From Lathyrus oleraceus (taxonomy: Eukaryota > Streptophyta > Magnoliopsida > Fabales > Fabaceae), in contig NC_066579.1 in assembly GCF_024323335.1 (NCBI RefSeq), positions 359,104,665 to 359,168,664 on the forward strand: a DNA stretch of 64,000 nt. The letters run 5' to 3'. Of this stretch, positions 11,398 to 22,800 are shown piece after piece. The notes below the pieces were generated by a model, which was given only the letters and a program-made list of their open reading frames with translations, was not told the DNA's origin and did no database searches. How positions within the stretch are numbered: the stretch's first letter is position 1; the number at the start of each line of letters is the position of its first letter. Made by a program: the position numbers and the translations under genes.

Positions 11398-14300
11398 TTA
11401 TACGAAGTATTTTTTAACTGCGTCTGCATTCACAGGGGATGGAAACTCTTCGCCATCCATGGTCGTCAACAACAATGCTCCGCCAGAGAAAACCTTCTTG
11501 ACCACGAATGGACCTTCATAATTGGGTGTCCACTTGCCCCGACGATCGTTCTGAGGAGGAAGGATTCTTTTCAACACCATATCTCCCACATGATACACAC
11601 GAGGTCGCACCTTTCGGTCAAAAGCACGCTTCATTCGCTGCTGGTACAACTGCCCATGACAAATGGCCGCCAGCCTCTTTTCCTCAATCAGGCTCAACTC
11701 TTCATACCGAGTCCTTACCCATTCCGCCTCTTTCAATTTCACATCCATCAGGACTCTCAATGACGGGATCTGGACCTCAACGGGTAGCACCGCTTCCATC
11801 CCATATACCAGCGAGAAAGGCGTTGCCCCAGTGGATGTACACACCGAGGTTCGATACCCATGCAATACAAACGGCAACATCTCGTGCCACTCCTTATAGG
11901 TCACGACCATTTTCTGCACAATCTTCTTAATATTCTTATTGGCCGCCTCGACCGCCCCATTCATCTTCGGACGATAAGGAGAAGAATTGTGATGCTCGAT
12001 CTTGAACTCCCGGCACAGTTCTGCTATCATCTTATTATTGAGATTAGAACCATTATCAGTAATGATTCTTTCGGGAACCCCATATCTGCAAATGATGTCT
12101 CTTTTCAGAAACCTGGCAACAACCTGTTTCGTCACGTTTGCATAAGACGCCGCTTCCACCCACTTGGTGAAGTAATCAATAGCCACTAATATGAACCGGT
12201 GCCCATTCGAAGTCGTAGGCTCGATCTTTCCGATCATATCAATGCCCCACATAGCAAACGGCCACGGAGACGTCATTAAACTCAACGGGTTTGGAGGCAC
12301 GTGCACCTTGTCAGCATAAATCTGGCATTTATGACACTTCCGCACGAAGTTGAAACACTGGGCCTCCATCGTCATCCAGTAATAACCAGCTCTTAACAAC
12401 TTTTTCACCATCGCATTCCCACTGGCATGGGTACGAAACGACCCCTCGTGCACCTCTTTCATCAATTGGCTTGCTTCTTTGTCATCGACACATCTAAGCA
12501 AAACCCAATCGAAATTCCTCTTGTACAAAACCCCATCTTTGTTCAGATAGAACACCATGGCCAACCTCCTCAGAGTCTTTTGGTCCTTTTTAGACGCCCC
12601 CTCGGGATACTCTTGGGTCTCCAGATAGCGTTTGATCTCATAATACCATGGCTTTTCATCATCAGGCGCTGCTTCAACAGCAAACACATAAGTCGGTATA
12701 TCCAGCCGTCCCACCTCAACACTAGGGAATTGATTCCACCACTGCACTTTAATCAAGGCGGCCAGAGTAGCCAAAGCATCGGCCAAAGGATTTTCTTCTC
12801 TTGGCACATGGCGTAATTCCACCTTGGTGAAGAACGTCAACAAACTCCTCGTATAATCCCGGTATGGAATTAAGTGAGATTGATGCATATACCATTTCCC
12901 GTTAACCTGGTTCACAACTAAAGCTGAATCTCCATAGATAACAAGGTTTTTGATTCGCAAATCAATCGCCTCTTCGACATCCAAGATACAAGCTTCGTAT
13001 TCGGCCACATTGTTGGTGCATTCAAACGTTAGCCGTGCGGCAAAAGGAATGTGAGATCCCTTCGGCGTAACCAAAACAGCACCAACTCCACTACCATTCA
13101 CGTTAACGGCCCCATCAAACATCAGAATCCATTCGGATTCAGGGTCAGGCCCCTCCTCCGGGATCGGTTCCTCACAATCTTTCGACTTGAGAAACATGAT
13201 GTCCTCATCAGGGAATTCAAACTTCATCGGTTGATAATCCTCAATGGGTTGTTGGGCGAGATAATCAGACAATACACTCCCCTTTATTGCTTTCTGAGAA
13301 GTGTACTGGATATCATACTCAGTCAAAATCATTTGCCATCTCGCAACCCGTCCGGTCAATGCTGGCTTCTCAAATATATACTTAATCGGATCCATCTTGG
13401 AAATCAACAAAGTGGTATGAACCAGCATGTACTGTCTTAGTCGGCGAGCAGCCCATGCCAAAGCACAGCAAGTTTTCTCGAGCAGTGAATATCTTGTTTC
13501 ACAGTCGGTAAACTTTTTGCTAAGGTAGTAAATTGCATTCTCTTTTCGACCAGACTCGTCATGCTGCCCCAGTCCACACCCCATAGACCCCTCGAGGACT
13601 GTCAAGTACAGGATTAACGGTCGTCCCTCCACAGGAGGCATCAGAATCGGAGGCTCCCGCAAATATTCTCTTATTTTTTTCAAAAGCCGCTTGGCAATCA
13701 TCATTCCACCTGACCGTTTGATCTTTTCTCAACAACTTGAATATAGGTTCACACGTGGCTGTTAGATGAGATATGAACCGTGAAATGTAGTTCAATCTAC
13801 CTAAGAAACCACGAACCTCCTTTTCTGTCCTCGGTTCAGGCATTTCTTGTATCGCTTTTACTTTAGCAGGATCAACCTCGATTCCCCTTTCACTTACAAT
13901 AAACCCCAGCAACTTACCGGACCGCACTCCGAAAGTGCATTTATTCGGATTCAACCTCAGCTTGAATTGTCTCAACCGGTCAAACAACTTGGCCAAATCT
14001 ACCAAATGCCCCTCTTCTATCTGGGACTTTGCTATCATGTCATCAACATAGCATTCGATTTCATGATGAATCATATCATGAAACAAAGTCACCATAGCTC
14101 TCTGATACGTGGCCCCGGCGTTCTTGAGACCGAATGGCATCACCTTATAACAAAAAGTGCCCCATGGTGTGATGAACGTTGTTTTCTCCATATCATCTGA
14201 CGACATTTTAATTTGATTATAACCAGAAAAGCCATCCATGAAGGAAAACACTGAGAATTGAGCTGTATTATCTACCAACACATCGATGTGAGGTAATGGG

Positions 14301-14899
14301 AAATCATCTTTCGGTCTAGCTCTGTTCAAATCCCGGTAGTCCACACACATCCTCACCTTTCCATCCTTCTTCGGCACATGCACAATATTTGCGACCCAAG
14401 GCGGATAATTAGTGACAGCTAGGAAACCAGTATCCAACTGCTTCTGCACCTCCTCTTTAATTTTCATGGCCATCTCGGGTCGAGTTCTGCGCAACTTCTG
14501 CTTCACTGGAAGACAATCTTCTCTCAATGGCAACTTGTGTACAATGATATTGGTATCCAACCCTGGCATATCTTGATAAGACCAGGTGAAGATATCAACA
14601 TACTCTTTCAACAGTGTTATCATTCTGCTCTTGACATTCAACTCCAAAGCGGCCCTAACCTTTACTTCCTTTCTGACCTCCTCGGTACCCAAATTAACAA
14701 TCTCGACTTGCTCTTCGTGTGGTTGAATCACCTTCTCCTCTTGTTTTAACATCCTGGCTAATTCTTCCGGCAGTTCACAATCTTCTTCGCCTTCTTCTTC
14801 GGCATGATAGATCGGATTGTCGAAGTCATATGAGGGTGTAACAGGATTGTTATCAATGAGATCCGGAGAATGATCGCATATGCATGAATGTTGATTCAT
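11398..14899 (-). pseudogene. pol: Element A pol: reverse transcriptase, RNase H, archaeal-type RNase H, integrase (one frameshift)
   Basis: Two overlapping minus-strand frames (14899-13559 and 13704-11398) make one pol polyprotein. The first has the RT palm, with FMDGFSGYNQIKM and the catalytic YVDD at 14050-14039. The second has the retroviral-type RNase H (YYLSKKFTD, CALAWAARRLRQYM), then a second RNase H with FDGA, AEYEA and GDS, the dual RNase H of the Tat lineage, then integrase with the H-H-C-C zinc region (KCHKC) and the D, D, E triad (GIDMIG, TDNGSNL, VEAANK). The frames are joined through a run of seven A residues (13680-13674, minus strand), one more than the conserved frame of element E needs, so a one-base insertion broke the gene between RT and RNase H. 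All catalytic residues I can check are present. Confidence 0.93.
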
Positions 14900-15157
14900 G
14901 CACTGCTTTAGAGTCGGGTCGAGACAAATTAAAAGGAAGAAAAATGAAAATAAACATTGCCATTTTTATTGTTTTTATTTTTTAAACTGCAAAAATAAAT
15001 GAAAAACAGGGAACACCGCCTTTAATGCGAAAAACATCCTTTTATTAATGATGCAAATGTTGCAAAATGAAACACATGAGGTGGCCCTTACAATGAACCA
15101 TTACGTTTCGGGCAAAACGTATGGCTTTCATGCAAACAGAATTGAAAAACAGAAATA
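14900..15157 (-). other. Gap between protease remnant and pol in element A
   Basis: Non-coding stretch corresponding to the candidate intron of element E. It starts just after GAAGAGTAAT (possible donor) and ends at a pyrimidine-rich stretch with CTCTAAAG (possible acceptor). Unlike in E, I found no donor and acceptor pair here that keeps the two frames in phase. Confidence 0.5.
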
Positions 15158-16522
15158 TTACTCTTCACGTAGAGTGACAATGATGATCTTTTCGGCCTTC
15201 CAGTTCTGGATTTCCATTCCTGGTACGCACGGTTTTATCCACGAGTCGAGCTTGCAGTCACTGTCGGTCTCTTCACTCACCGCACAGACGCGGTCTGGAT
15301 CTAGCATGCTAGCACTGGTGAACGTGAACGGTTGACGACGTCCTCTATTCTGCCCATACGAGCCTTGGCCCGACTGATAACCGACCCCAAACCTATCTCC
15401 TTTCACCATAACGTCTATCATTCTTCCCCAACCTGGGGCTTCTCCACTCTTCACCACTTCCGCAGCCTGTTTGTAAGAAGCAATGGACGGCTTTTTCTCT
15501 TTCTCAGCAAAATTGGCATTCTCCACCTTAACGGTTTCAAACGCCTAACAAGGTGTTTCAAATATTTCACCGTCCATTTCCACATATTTGAACGATGACA
15601 AGTGGCTGACAAAAATATCCTCCTCCCCCCAATCAACTTTCTCAAATCGGAGACGTCCCCCATCCATCATTCTCTGAATCGTCTCCCTCAACATTACACA
15701 CCCATTCGTAGTGACAGTGCAAGCAGCACAACAATTATCACAACCAGGGAAAACTCCACTCTTCATCAGATGTCTCTTGACCACAGACATTGGAGTCCTC
15801 AATTGATCCACATCCGTCACCTCTATTTTTCTCTTATCCTCTGACATCATGTTCACCCCCATAGGACCATGCATCGGCATGGGGTTAGCATTAACATTCG
15901 GCGTCGGTGCAAAATTGATGGCTTTAGAATCCACCAAATCTGGAATGACATGCTTAAAAGCTTTACAACCCTCAATGTTATGCCCGGATGCGCCAGAATG
16001 GAACTCGCACCTGACGTTCTCATCGTGACTTGCAGGCCTCTGATCTGGTCCTACCGGAGCCAACGTCCTTTGCTGAACCAACCCAAGATCCTTCAACCTC
16101 TTAAACAGAAAGGCATACGTCACGGGTGGCCTATCAAACTGACGATATGCCATCCTTCTTCTCACTTGGTACCCAGCTCTCTGTGTTCTCTATTGAGGTG
16201 GCTGTTGTTGCTGTTGTACAGATTGATTACCAGTAGGAATCGTTACTGTAGCAGGATACGGGTGGTAACGATCCCTACCGTGTCCCCTTTGGGCATACAC
16301 ATCACTCGATTCACCCTCCTTCTTGCGATGACCATCACCAAAGGGCTTCTTTACTCCTGACGACGGAGCATTTCCCTGTATTTTCCCCATTCTCAGCCAG
16401 CTTTCAATCCTCTCCACCTTCTCGGTGATTGCTTTCTGCCCCAAGGCGAACCCTTGCATGACGTTGATCAACTCACTCATCTTCTCTTTCAGCTCGAGAA
16501 TGTCAGCGTTGGGTAGATCCAT
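15158..16522 (-). pseudogene. gag: Element A gag-protease remnant without capsid and protease domains
   Basis: One minus-strand frame with two in-frame TAG codons (16192-16190, 15547-15545). From the ATG at 16522 it has a coiled coil (LKEKMSELINVMQGF), then jumps directly to the SSGVKK linker and glutamine-rich stretch that in element E follow the capsid domain, so about 260 residues of capsid are missing. Next comes a CHHC motif (C-x2-H-x5-H-x4-C, beginning CEFH), then a Cys-rich segment. The frame then passes from RLRFEKVD straight to GEEDIFVSHL, which in E lies after the aspartic protease, so the DTG-containing protease is deleted. The tail ends GWGR...LREE as in E. An open frame extends upstream of 16522 to 16627 without a clearly better start. 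The product could bind RNA but not form a capsid. Confidence 0.85.
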
Positions 16523-17060
16523 CAATTTGGGTTTGTTGCGTCTGGTAAAGTATCTGTGCGGACGAGCTACGTGCAGAGGAATGATTCTGCGTGCGCGAGC
16601 AATGATTCCTAAGACAATCAAACACATTAGAAACCGACACCTACAAAATAGAAGACAAGTTATTATGATTCATGCATGAATGCAATGTCTATCCGTATGA
16701 GGAACATTCTGTCCTTCGATCCTGGTTTCATCGAGACGAATAATAATCCGACAGCAATATTCTGACACTAATCATCCGGTTTTAACATACTGAGCAGAGA
16801 ATTATGATTTAGCAAAGATATCACCCGACCATGTGTGTGTTATGTAAGTGTACACAGAAAAGCAAATAAAGCTTGAAGATCAATTACTAACTGATAATAA
16901 CCACTATATATCAAAAGTGCACTACACGTGCGAGAACCATACATCATGTTTGATACAAATCAACTTTACAATCCTCCAGAATCGGAAAGAAATACAAGCA
17001 AGTGAATTTCGTCAACAGGCCTGACGGTAATCCAACACATGATAACAACTGCAATAAAAG
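16523..17060 (-). other. Spacer between ORF1 and gag in element A
   Basis: About 540 bp without a supported gene. Element E has a comparable spacer of about 390 bp and D about 220 bp at this place. I see no further structure. Confidence 0.5.
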
Positions 17061-18782
17061 CTAATCTGAAGAAGGTCTCACAGAAGGTTCTGCACCATCA
17101 ACCATCTTGGTAAACTTCATAGCGAACATGAGCTCAGTGTTCTCCTGCTGAAGTCTTCCCACCTCTTTCTGATGAATCTTCATCTGTCGGAAATAATGGT
17201 CCCTTTCAGCAAGATAATGCTCTCTCTCGTCCATAATCTTCGCTTTCTCTTCCTCCTTAACCCGCAGCTTCGCTTCCCACTCCGCGGTAAGGGCTTTGGC
17301 TCTAACTTCCCTCTGAGTCTTCACAAGGACTTGTCTCCTCTTTTCATCTTCAACAATCCTTAAAGCTCTAGCCAACTGCTCTTTGGTGCGGTCGTGCTCC
17401 TTCGTGGATGACCCTAGAGCTTGGTTGATCTTACCGTAATAGGCGGTGTCTATCTCAAAACGCTTCACCTCCAGAGCATGTCTCTTAGCCTGGTCTTCTG
17501 CTTTCCTCTTGACTTCCTGATTAGCCAGTTGAATTCTAGCAACACTCATTTCTAACTCAGTCCTCTCTGCTTGCAGTTGATCTCTCTCCCTCTTCATCTC
17601 AAGAAATTCATCCATACTGACAGAAGAGCGGGACTCCTCAATCAACGGGTACCAAAGATCACCCACAGGAAATGGCAAAAGAGTGAGCTCAACCCTCCTT
17701 CTGAGCCAATCATCAAACGGAGGAAAAGACCTGTTATTAGCTCTACCAAAAGGAATCCTGCCTTTCCTTTGAATGTGGCGCCATGCACCAGACACTTGCC
17801 TTAATGATGACTGATTACCCTCAACTGGGAAGTAGAAAGATTCCTGAATCTCGCGCTCGAGAGGAGGAACCTCCATAGCAAATCCCATTTGTCTCTTAAG
17901 AAGCACCGGGTTGTAATTAATACAACCTTGAACTCCTATAAGAGGCACATTGGGAAAACTCCCACAACTGCAAATAAAATCTCGTCCAGCCATACCACTG
18001 TGAGTCCAAGCTATGTCTTTGGCTCGCAAACCTACCAACTTGGTTGCCCAATTTACAGTATGGTCAAGAAAGCCAAAGGCACCTCTGGAAGGCAAGTATC
18101 CTATGAACCACTTATATAATAGTTGAGCACAACATCTAATCAATCCTCCACGCCTCTTCTCGTTCCGATTATGGACCGAATAATAAACATCCCCAACCAA
18201 GGTAGGAATGGGATTCCTCTGAGCAAACACCTGGATGGCATTAATGTCCACAAAGTTCTTCTGATTAGGGAACAAGATGATTCCATAAATGCTCACAGCA
18301 AGCAGAGCACAAACAGTCTCCCAATCACCCAAAACAGCATGCTCCTTGGCTTTAGCCTCCAAGAAACTCAGATAAAAACCGGGCAACTTTCCTTTCTCCT
18401 TCAAACCTTCCTTAGTCACTTCCGGGCTCAAATAAAGAGCACGAGAAATCTCAGCAATATTAGGTTCTTCCTTAGCGGCGTAGAAAGGAATCTGGTTTTT
18501 GACCTGAATACCCAGGATACCGGTATAGTCCTCCATCAAAGGTCCCAACAAGTAATCCGGGAAGACGAAACATCTCAAACCAGGATCATAAAACTGGAGA
18601 AAGGTATGGATGTCGCTCATATCCCCATCTGTGAGCCTGAAAACCATCTTCAGAATACCCCCATAAGCCTCACGGAACATCCCCACCTGGTCAGGCGTAA
18701 TCAATGCTATCATACCCTTCAACACGCCAATCTCTGGATCAAAGAAACTGTAGACAACATCATCTTTTAGACCGGCCCTCAT
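17061..18782 (-). CDS. Element A ORF1 protein (Ogre-specific, function unknown), intact
   Basis: 573 codons from the first in-frame ATG at 18782; the frame is open a little further upstream (to 18806) but without ATG. The N-terminal two thirds match ORF1 of elements D and E: LQFYDP.LRCF.FPDY near residue 85, a YGI.LFPN..NFVDINAI stretch, a LYKWFIGYLP stretch and CGSFPNVPLIG. I think this is the plant domain catalogued as DUF7745. From about residue 390 to 560 the protein is a charged coiled coil (MKRERDQLQAERTELEM and onward). ORF1 upstream of gag is a hallmark of Ogre elements; no enzymatic motif is visible. It is the only undamaged long gene in the window. Confidence 0.85.
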   Translation of the reverse strand: MRAGLKDDVVYSFFDPEIGVLKGMIALITPDQVGMFREAYGGILKMVFRLTDGDMSDIHTFLQFYDPGLRCFVFPDYLLGPLMEDYTGILGIQVKNQIPFYAAKEEPNIAEISRALYLSPEVTKEGLKEKGKLPGFYLSFLEAKAKEHAVLGDWETVCALLAVSIYGIILFPNQKNFVDINAIQVFAQRNPIPTLVGDVYYSVHNRNEKRRGGLIRCCAQLLYKWFIGYLPSRGAFGFLDHTVNWATKLVGLRAKDIAWTHSGMAGRDFICSCGSFPNVPLIGVQGCINYNPVLLKRQMGFAMEVPPLEREIQESFYFPVEGNQSSLRQVSGAWRHIQRKGRIPFGRANNRSFPPFDDWLRRRVELTLLPFPVGDLWYPLIEESRSSVSMDEFLEMKRERDQLQAERTELEMSVARIQLANQEVKRKAEDQAKRHALEVKRFEIDTAYYGKINQALGSSTKEHDRTKEQLARALRIVEDEKRRQVLVKTQREVRAKALTAEWEAKLRVKEEEKAKIMDEREHYLAERDHYFRQMKIHQKEVGRLQQENTELMFAMKFTKMVDGAEPSVRPSSD

Positions 18783-19819
18783 ATCTGGAACAAGGAAGTC
18801 TCTCAACCAGGATCTTAATCAGGAATATACCCTGCATATGGATAAACATGAGTTAGATGTGGATAAATGCAAAATGGGAATGATGTTGATGCATGAATGC
18901 AATGCATAGTGCCATCCTCTAAGTCATCTGGACATCAACTATACTGGGTTCCGGTCTCTGAACTGATCACAACCATCTGAGGGATTAGGTAACCATAAAT
19001 CCAACTCGGGAGTTCCGAAATAAACAGAACGGAGGATACATCACCATCATCACAGAAAATCCACCAAACGGATATCAACAAGATCCTCTGAACAAGTACC
19101 CTCAAATTCAACCCGGGGATCCGAAATAAATGGAACCCGCTGATAAATACCGCGGACAGAACTCCGGCGTGTCATAAATAAATGTCCATAAATCCAACTG
19201 AACCAAAGTCACCATCAAAGAGTCACCAACAGAACATGCATCTGCAGGAATCAAACCCTCCCCTCACAGGTGAATTCTATAAGGTCATCCTAAGGCGGAT
19301 AATGGGTCTCGACAATCGGACAAGATACTCAACGGGTTGCCCTTTCGGGTGTGCCGTTGTAGCTCTCATAAGATCATCTAAACCAAAGATCCAGGAAAGA
19401 ACGGTCACCAAAGTCAACAGCTCAAAAGAGATAACTCAACCATAGTGGAGACTCCACCAAGAAGAGCTCTCTCAAAAGAACCTCGTCCGGCTGTGGTATG
19501 TCACGTCGCAACAACATGTTGATCCAACATGTGAGGAGACGTGAGACCACACTAATCCTAGGTGTATACTCGGGCCTGGGTTTTAGCCCCACTCAGAACA
19601 CCCACCCCAAATCAAAGGAACCAAACCTGTCCAGAATCCAACACAGTGATAATATGATGCATGCAAACATATATGCAAATATATACAATCATAGTATAAT
19701 AATCACAAATGTCATAAATAAAGCAGTAAAAGCAACCCAAACTACCCTAAAAACTACGCTAAAGAGCGCTAGGATTGACTCGCTTAGGGAAGATGGACCA
19801 GCAAGAGGTCAATTGTTTC
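18783..19819 (-). other. 5' leader of element A between PBS and ORF1
   Basis: About 1 kb of untranslated leader. It contains repeated TCAACCCGGG/AACTCGGGAGTTCCGAAATAAA-type blocks (about 19003 and 19099), possibly structured. Short reading frames here have no resemblance to anything in the other elements. Confidence 0.6.
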
Positions 19820-19837
19820 TCCCCAACATAGTCGCCA
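19820..19837 (-). other. Primer binding site of element A
   Basis: Minus-strand TGGCGACTATGTTGGGGA lies two bases inside the 5' LTR. It differs at two places from TGGCGACTCTGCTGGGGA, shared by elements B, D and E. Ogre elements are reported to use a tRNA-Arg primer; I did not verify the tRNA. Confidence 0.85.
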
Positions 19838-19839
19838 GC

Positions 19840-22800
19840 TGTCGCAACGCGAAAAACAATCGGCGGAAAAAAATAGTTTACAGAGCCGCCACCGACGCTA
19901 GTCATCATATGACGGAAAGGAAGCGCAGGACTAACCTAAGAAAGAGAAAGGAATGGTCTTACGACCAGAGATTGTAAGGTACGGGAGTCGGTTACGCAAG
20001 GGGAAGGTATTAGCACCCCTAACGTCCGTCGTACTCGACGGGATCCAAGCTCAAAAGAATAGGAAAAGAATAGAATAAGGTTGCTAATAAACTGCTCAAA
20101 GAAATTGCACACACTGGAATAATAAATAGGTGAAAGAAAATGGAGGAAGGAGACTCGGCAGGATGTCGCATCCTGGGCCTACGTAGTTTGTCAGAAACAA
20201 ACATCAGAGTCAACGTAGTTTGGGGAAAAGGGAGACATGCTCGCTAAGACATCGCGTCCTATGCCTACGTATCTTCTCTATCCAGAGAAGAATCAGAGCA
20301 CCCGTAGCTCGGCTAACGCACGCCGAAACAAAACACCAAAAAGAGATGCTGAGACGTCAAAAGAAACACTCAAAAGGAAACAGAATGCCAATACATGGAC
20401 TTATATCCGACTCCAAACAAACAACACAAACAAGGAAACAGAATGCCAATATATGGACTTACATCCAACTCCAAACAATAACCAAACGAAAGGAAACAGA
20501 ATGCCAATACATGGACTTACATCCGACTCCTAACAAAAACCCCACAAAAGGAAACAGAATGCCAATACATGGACTTATATTCGACTCCTAACAACAACAA
20601 ACGCTAACCAGCGTACACCAAAGAAAAAGGTTCTCAGAATGAACCTCAACAATGTAAACAGATATCCAAAGATGAACCCCAATGAGTGACAATCGTCACA
20701 AATAAACCCCAAAGATGATAACCATCATCACAAATGAACCCCAAGTGAGTAACAACCGTCACAAATGAACCCCCAAGCGTGAACCCCAATTCATCATAGG
20801 TGAACCCCAAATGATAACAGATGAAAACCTCAAGGTATAAATATACCACACACGCACACGCTGAACAAACGAATACTCACACCAAAGGAAACAAAGGAAA
20901 GGGTGAACACACACAAAAAACAAAAAGAAAATGAAAAGGTTGCCCGGAGAGATCTCGCTCAATCTCCTGCCTACGTATCTCATCTGGTATGAGAATCAGG
21001 GTGACGTAGTTCCCCTTAACAGGGGTATAACACTCTCCTAACCAGAGACCAGGGAAACAACAAACTAAAAGGGAGACTGACTCGAGCCTAATAGTTGTCA
21101 TGCAAACAATAATCCCTAAGTTGAGGTCTCTAACATGCATCTTACTTCCTCAGAAGTCAATCAAACAACTCCTACAGAAATGGAGATGAAAAGAGGAAAA
21201 CAGATAAACACACTAACATAAGTGAACAAGCATCACTCACTATATACAAACAAGAGGCTCAAACAATGGGTAGGCTTTAGTCAAGAGGGGTCCTATTCCA
21301 CTTGACAGACATTGTACAAAGATCTTGGGTACATGTTCTAGAGCATCAGCACGTAGTGCGAGCATAAAGAACGACTCACTGAATAACAGGGGATTGACTG
21401 CTAATCCCTTGTATCTGTCAATTGCCTCTTCACTTAGGAGGACTTATCAAGTAGCACATGCCTCACTTGGAGGTCTTTGGCACAAATGTAAACAAACACA
21501 ATCAGAGCCTCATAAGGAGGACTTCAGCCAAAATGCCTGCCAAAAAGGTGACAGGACTTCCAGACTACATGGAGTAAGAGGGCTAAACTACCTCAGTGGT
21601 GTATCAACCACACTCCAAAGCTCAAGCAAGAGCTAAAAGCAAGCAACTAATGTACCTATACAAAAGCTTAAACAGTTAATATCTCAATCAGAAAACCAAC
21701 ATACAAACAATGGAACCATCCAACAGTTATACACAATGCAAGGCAAAAGTGCAAGCACTCAAATGAGTTCATCACATCAATTGACCTACAAAACAACAAT
21801 AGTTAGTACTCAAAGTTATTTGCATCTCACAAGGTGAGACCAAATCCAACCATCAATGCTAAATGTCCAAACCTGAAACACAAAGCACAATTAGATTATG
21901 TACAAAACACTAGTACAAAGACTAGGTTCAAAACCAAATCAAATGATCAAAACTGAAGTCAATCTTTCACATATTGCACATTCAAACATTCAATAAAATG
22001 TCCTCAAAAGGACCAACATCAATGCACAAGGCAAATGCATCAAATGATCAATGTAAAGCAAAGGCAAGCAAGTGTACACAAAATGGACAATCATATTAGA
22101 AAATCCAAATCAAAACAGAAATGCATCCAATGGCTATGAAATTTTTTATGTAAGCTACTCATGTTATGAATAAGCATCATGAAAAAAATCAAATCCAGAA
22201 GAGTTCAAATGATAGGTAAACAAAAATGTACAAATGCAATGCCCAAAATGTGACACAAATTGTCACATTACATCTTCATGTGTCAAAACAGTGATATCAT
22301 ATGATAAAAATTCCAAACCAAAGCTCAAAAATCATATCACATGTGAGGATCAAGCACACCAAATTTCAGATCAATCGGATCAACACATAGCATTTCACAA
22401 GGCATTTATCATGACATATCAATTTGGCATAAGGTTCAATTAAAAAATCACCATTAAAAATCCAGAATCAAACAAATCATGAAATAAATCCTATAAAAAA
22501 CTAGAGATCAAAACAAGAATGTGAAAAAAAATTGGACTCAATTTGGACTATTCTACTATTTTTTATGATTTTTTCAAATGAACAAAATAATATGAAATAA
22601 TGAAATGAATGGAGGGAAAACAAAATTTGAATAAAATTCAAAAGACGCATGAGCCAGGAATCGAACACACGCTCTAAGGATCCAAAGCGCTCAAGCCAAA
22701 ACGCATCGCATCATTTAATATGTGGCAGCAACATAAGCGAGTCAAAGCTTGCGTGGCCTGGTCAAGCGAGCCAAGCCAATAGAACAGCCATGCCAGCGCT

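Noticed and set aside
11170..11763. 197-codon plus-strand frame opposite the pol end of element A
   Set aside because: It overlaps the antisense of the integrase C terminus and the hairpin array, and has no resemblance to a known protein.
18123..18770. 215-codon plus-strand frame opposite element A ORF1
   Set aside because: Shadow of ORF1, whose product is recognisably homologous to ORF1 of D and E.
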